A stretch of DNA of 64,000 bases from Victivallales bacterium (lineage in GTDB: Bacteria; Verrucomicrobiota; Lentisphaeria; Oligosphaerales; Oligosphaeraceae), in NCBI GenBank assembly GCA_017535315.1, contig JAFXUD010000049.1, positions 149,392 to 213,391 of the forward strand, written 5' to 3'. The notes beneath the pieces were generated by a model. It made no database searches and was not told the origin of the DNA. It saw only the letters and a program-made list of their open reading frames with translations. The position numbers were made by a program, and so were the translations under genes. Shown piece after piece: positions 61,066-64,000 of this stretch (the stretch's first letter is position 1; each line of letters starts with the position of its first letter).

Positions 61066-63447
61066 ATGAAGAACTTGCGGAGAGTGACACTGGAGTTGAG
61101 CTCCAAGCCGTTTGTGGATGACAGTGAAGAGACTGCACGTGGAGTGGCAGAGCACCTGTTCACCCAATGGCTACCGCTCCTTCGCGAGACGGACGAGGTG
61201 GCCGTGCTCCTGTGGACCTCGGACGGCAACGAGCTTCTTACGTGGAGCGGCAACGAGGAGGATACATTCGAGTGGGCTTATTGGATAGGTGTGGCCGCTC
61301 CGTCACCAGCACCGCCCAATCTGACGGAACGTGAGAAGCTGAACACCCATCTTTTCCCTAAAAAGTATCGTGAAGATGCCGCCCCGCGCCCCTTTCGCTG
61401 GCTGCGGCGGGTCATTGCCATCCTGCGTGAGCGCGGCGAGGCCATCACGGGAAAGAAGATTGTCATCGGGACAACCTTTGACAACGGCCCCGAATTCGCC
61501 ATTTCCGATTTCAAGTACCAATGGCATCCTGAAATCTGCACGGGCTCGACAGCGGGCAAGAACCGCACAGTTGGCTGCACCGCCCGACTTCACGCGGACA
61601 CACGGTGTTATGCAGCCTTTCCCGATGGCATCCCCGAAGGTCTTTCATTCGGTTCATTTCTTGGTGCGCAGTACCGTGAGTTTTCACGGCATTTCAACAT
61701 CGACTACCTCTGGCTCTCCAACGGAATGGGTTTTGGACGGGACACCTGGGGCATCACGGGCGTGCTTTTTGACAAGGAGCACTTCTATCCCGGGAAGGTG
61801 AAGGAGGCCTCTGATGCCATGCGCGGCTTTTGGCATGACCTGAAGGCAGCATGCCCAGACATCATCATCGAAACGCGCGGCAGTAACTTCTCCGCGGGCG
61901 TGGAGATGGCCTCCGATGCGGCACCCTTCGACGAACTCTATAAGGACGAACGTATCGCGCCCCCCGTCAACTCTCCGTGGGCGGCTCTCAACTATAACTC
62001 TGGATTGGAACTGGCCGCCTGGATGTCGCACATCGCCAAGCTGCCTAGCAAGCACATCCCCTTCCGCTACTACATCCACGACCCCTGGTTTCTCAACTCG
62101 CCTTGGCTGGACCGCTATGAGCAGTCCCCCTGGGACCTCTATCAGCCCATGGCTATCTCGCGCCTCACGGCGGTTGGTGGCGTCGAAACCGCCAACACCC
62201 TTGCCTTTCTCTCCGCAGACGATTCATTCGGGCGGATGCCCGACCAGGTGCCGAACGAGGTGATACCACATATCCTTGAGGCATGGCGTTCGGCCCCCGA
62301 TGCTGCTGGCCCTCTGGTCTGGCTCTATCCCTTCGACGAATACATCGAACTCGTCAATGGCTCGTCACCCCGCCTGGATGCGGTTCTGCGAGAAGACCTC
62401 TTCATTGGCGAGGCGTTGCAGAATGGCCTGCCACTCAACACCGTCATCTCCACAGAGGAGTTTTGCAGTAATCCCACCGCCGTGCAGGGGCGCATCCTGA
62501 TTGCGCCAGCTAGTGTGTTCACGGAGCAAAACGATACTGCTTTGAACGAGTTTTTGTCCCAAGGCGGCAAGATGATGATTTATGGCAGCACGGTGCACTT
62601 GCCAGCGGAGGTTTTGCATCGGCTGGGGTTGGTCAACGGTGAACCGCTGGCGGGGAAAGTCAGTGTCAAGGCAGAGGGAATGGAGGCGGACGTGCAAGAT
62701 GCATACGTCCACGCCCTCTACAACGAGGGCGGGATGCGTGCTGTCGTGGGTGACGATGGGCAGTCTATGATTCTGGCGGAAACGGAGCAAAACGACGTGC
62801 GCCGCGTCCTGGTCGCGGTGGCAGGAAACTTGGCCTTTGTAGAGGCGGTGCTTCCGATGGGCGAGCACGACCTGCTTTCTAGCTATAATCTCACGCTGGC
62901 GGCTCCAGGCACTGTCTTTCCGACGACGGCTTTGCCGATGGTGGCTTTGCAGCAGTTCGGATGGTATTTCGAGAGCAAGGGGGGCATGCAACCACGCACC
63001 ACCATATCGCGCCATGACAACGCCTTTATCTTCACGGTCTTTTCACGGGACACTTCCGTTGATTTGGAGGTCTCCACGCCTCTAGGGATGCCGTTGCTCA
63101 CGGGGCAGGAGACACGTCTATGTGATGGAAAGGTCGTCTGGCGGCCTGGGCGTTGCTTCCGCCACGAGTGCCGTGCCTTCGTCAACATGGGAAATGGTGT
63201 TGTCGGTGTGCGCAAGATACGTGCCGCGTATCCTGAATACACAGACCGTCGCTTGATTTCGGGGCTTCGGAATGCCATCGTCCACTTCTTCCCACCGCCA
63301 GGTAGTACTGTTGAGTTCTTGCATCAGGAACCTCAATGTGGGGACTTCCTCCACGGCACCGTTCTTGAGCCGACATGGCATGATTCTCCCGAAGGGTGCT
63401 ATGCCACGCTTGAACACATCACTGGAAAACTGCTTGTTTCGTGGTAG
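61066..63447 (+). CDS. Large GH42-like protein of unknown specificity
   Basis: A 793-residue soluble protein. The first about 430 residues look like a TIM barrel (E-V-A-V-L-L-W-T-S-D-G-N-E, K-I-V-I-G-T-T-F-D-N-G-P-E-F, Y-L-W-L-S-N-G-M-G-F-G, I-I-I-E-T-R-G-S-N). Residues about 440-560 resemble an amidotransferase-like domain (L-I-A-P-A-S-V-F-T, F-L-S-Q-G-G-K-M-M-I-Y-G-S-T). A beta-rich C-terminus follows. E in T-F-D-N-G-P-E-F and E in I-I-I-E-T-R are candidate catalytic acids. It is 12 bp after the sialidase-fold gene and ends the locus. No family name can be given with confidence. The ribosome-binding site is weak, which suggests coupling to the upstream gene. Confidence 0.6.
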   Translation: MKNLRRVTLELSSKPFVDDSEETARGVAEHLFTQWLPLLRETDEVAVLLWTSDGNELLTWSGNEEDTFEWAYWIGVAAPSPAPPNLTEREKLNTHLFPKKYREDAAPRPFRWLRRVIAILRERGEAITGKKIVIGTTFDNGPEFAISDFKYQWHPEICTGSTAGKNRTVGCTARLHADTRCYAAFPDGIPEGLSFGSFLGAQYREFSRHFNIDYLWLSNGMGFGRDTWGITGVLFDKEHFYPGKVKEASDAMRGFWHDLKAACPDIIIETRGSNFSAGVEMASDAAPFDELYKDERIAPPVNSPWAALNYNSGLELAAWMSHIAKLPSKHIPFRYYIHDPWFLNSPWLDRYEQSPWDLYQPMAISRLTAVGGVETANTLAFLSADDSFGRMPDQVPNEVIPHILEAWRSAPDAAGPLVWLYPFDEYIELVNGSSPRLDAVLREDLFIGEALQNGLPLNTVISTEEFCSNPTAVQGRILIAPASVFTEQNDTALNEFLSQGGKMMIYGSTVHLPAEVLHRLGLVNGEPLAGKVSVKAEGMEADVQDAYVHALYNEGGMRAVVGDDGQSMILAETEQNDVRRVLVAVAGNLAFVEAVLPMGEHDLLSSYNLTLAAPGTVFPTTALPMVALQQFGWYFESKGGMQPRTTISRHDNAFIFTVFSRDTSVDLEVSTPLGMPLLTGQETRLCDGKVVWRPGRCFRHECRAFVNMGNGVVGVRKIRAAYPEYTDRRLISGLRNAIVHFFPPPGSTVEFLHQEPQCGDFLHGTVLEPTWHDSPEGCYATLEHITGKLLVSW

Positions 63448-63481
63448 AGGAGTTTTTAACAAAGCACATTTTGAGATAGGA

Positions 63482-63539
63482 CTGCACATTGAATAGTGCA
63501 ATTTTATTTGATAATTGCACTATTCAATGTGCAGTTTTT
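63482..63539 (+). terminator. 22-bp inverted repeat with T-run after the glycan locus
   Basis: CTGCACATTGAATAGTGCAATT (63482-63503) pairs perfectly with 63513-63534 around a 9-nt loop, followed by TTTTTAATAAAATTT. It is 35 bp past the last stop of the locus. Extra GCACATT/AATGTGC copies lie on both sides (63463 and about 63560), so it may also be a small mobile repeat. Confidence 0.7.
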
Positions 63540-63580
63540 AATAAAATTTGCATGATGAAATGTGCAATTATGTGTTTTAG

Positions 63581-63964
63581 CATTACTATATGCGTCTTCT
63601 TGAGAAGGCAGGGCTTATAAGTCTGCTACCTGAAAGGGCAAATGGCTTAAAGCAATTGGAGAAAATCGAAAAGGTCTATCTTCAGAATCCGAATATAGCC
63701 TATGCGCTTTCCCAAAATACGCCAGACAAGGACTCCATTCGAGAAAGCATTTTCTTCGCATGGATGCGGGTTGGACATCACATTACCTCATCTTCAGTCT
63801 CGGATTTCGAGTCCGACAACTGCACATTTGAAGTCGGCGGCAGGAACAAGGGGCGCCGCCAACTTAATGGTATCGCGCTGGAGAAGGCATACGTTGTGAG
63901 AGATGACATCGAGCACGCTGTCCTCCGTAATATACCCTTGTGGATGTTCGGATTCCTGTATTGA
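63581..63964 (+). pseudogene. C-terminal fragment of an AAA-ATPase/DUF4143 protein
   Basis: The frame begins H-Y-Y-M-R-L-L-E-K-A-G-L-I-S-L-L directly after a TAG and runs 124 residues from its first ATG (63590). It continues with I-E-K-V-Y-L-Q-N-P-N-I-A-Y-A-L-S, D-K-D-S-I-R-E-S-I-F-F, C-T-F-E-V-G-G-R-N-K-G-R-R-Q and ends I-P-L-W-M-F-G-F-L-Y. This is the DUF4143-type C-terminus of AAA-family ATPases about 370-400 residues long. The ATPase half with the Walker motifs is absent upstream, so the gene is 5'-truncated and probably dead. The adjacent inverted repeat may mark the breakpoint. Confidence 0.7.
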
Positions 63965-63981
63965 GAAGCAATTTCAAAAAC

Positions 63982-64000
63982 ATTAGCAATTAGCAATTAG
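63982..64000. repeat. AATTAGC repeat at window end
   Basis: CATTAGCAATTAGCAATTAG runs into the window edge. It matches the repeat at 10029-10050, so a further copy of that inverted-repeat element may continue beyond the window. Confidence 0.6.

Overview
The window looks like chromosome from a glycan-degrading member of the Lentisphaerae (Victivallis-like gut bacteria), or a close Planctomycetes-Verrucomicrobia-Chlamydiae relative. The reasons are three prepilin-like proteins with the [17 protein letters not shown] leader and a C-terminal H-X9-DG signature, and an unusual density of polysaccharide-active enzymes. Many of these (heparinase II/III-like, GH99/WbsX-like, GH42-like and sialidase-fold proteins) are types common in that phylum. 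No SusC/SusD pair is visible, so these are not Bacteroides-style utilisation loci. The taxonomic call is inference from gene content.

Layout. 1-9993 (minus strand): a PL11 rhamnogalacturonan lyase cut by the window edge, a DUF3592 membrane protein, a zinc-independent MDR dehydrogenase, a large secreted GH-like enzyme, a DUF362/ferredoxin protein and a histidine phosphatase, with REP-like hairpins and a 14-bp minisatellite between them. 10225-13567 (plus): tRNA-Glu(CTC), three prepilin-like pseudopilins and a BAX-inhibitor-1 family membrane protein. 13592-20446 (plus): two 1126-aa heparinase II/III-like lyases in tandem. 20759-25273 (minus): a LamG-containing secreted GH-like protein and a TIM-barrel protein. 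25453-31809 (plus): an Rpn-type nuclease remnant, a glycyl radical enzyme, a long palindromic element, a GH99/WbsX-like protein and a GH42-like protein. 31905-38140 (plus): tRNA-Thr(CGT), a TetM-like ribosomal-protection GTPase, a GH95-like enzyme and a PHB-depolymerase-like esterase. 38405-43457 (minus): a tightly coupled purine operon (adenine deaminase, NCS2 permease, class C serine hydrolase, EamA transporter). 43955-45427 (plus): a GH51-like enzyme with an altered acid/base motif.

45461-52602 (minus) encodes a multistep phosphorelay: an HPt protein, a 1270-residue hybrid kinase carrying several receiver domains, and an amino-acid permease (APC family) fused in one chain to a hybrid histidine kinase. 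Divergent from it, 52908-63447 (plus) is a regulator-led catabolic locus: GntR/LacI regulator, TIM-barrel protein, SIS-domain protein, unknown protein, Gfo/Idh/MocA oxidoreductase, GH20 hexosaminidase, sialidase-fold protein and GH42-like protein. None of these has a signal peptide, which suggests cytoplasmic breakdown of an imported amino-sugar oligosaccharide. The window ends in a 5'-truncated AAA-ATPase/DUF4143 remnant.

The most unusual items are the permease-kinase fusion with its phosphorelay partners, the 159-bp palindromic element at 27884-28042, the glycyl radical enzyme without a neighbouring activase, and the exporter-free, transporter-free cytoplasmic glycan locus.
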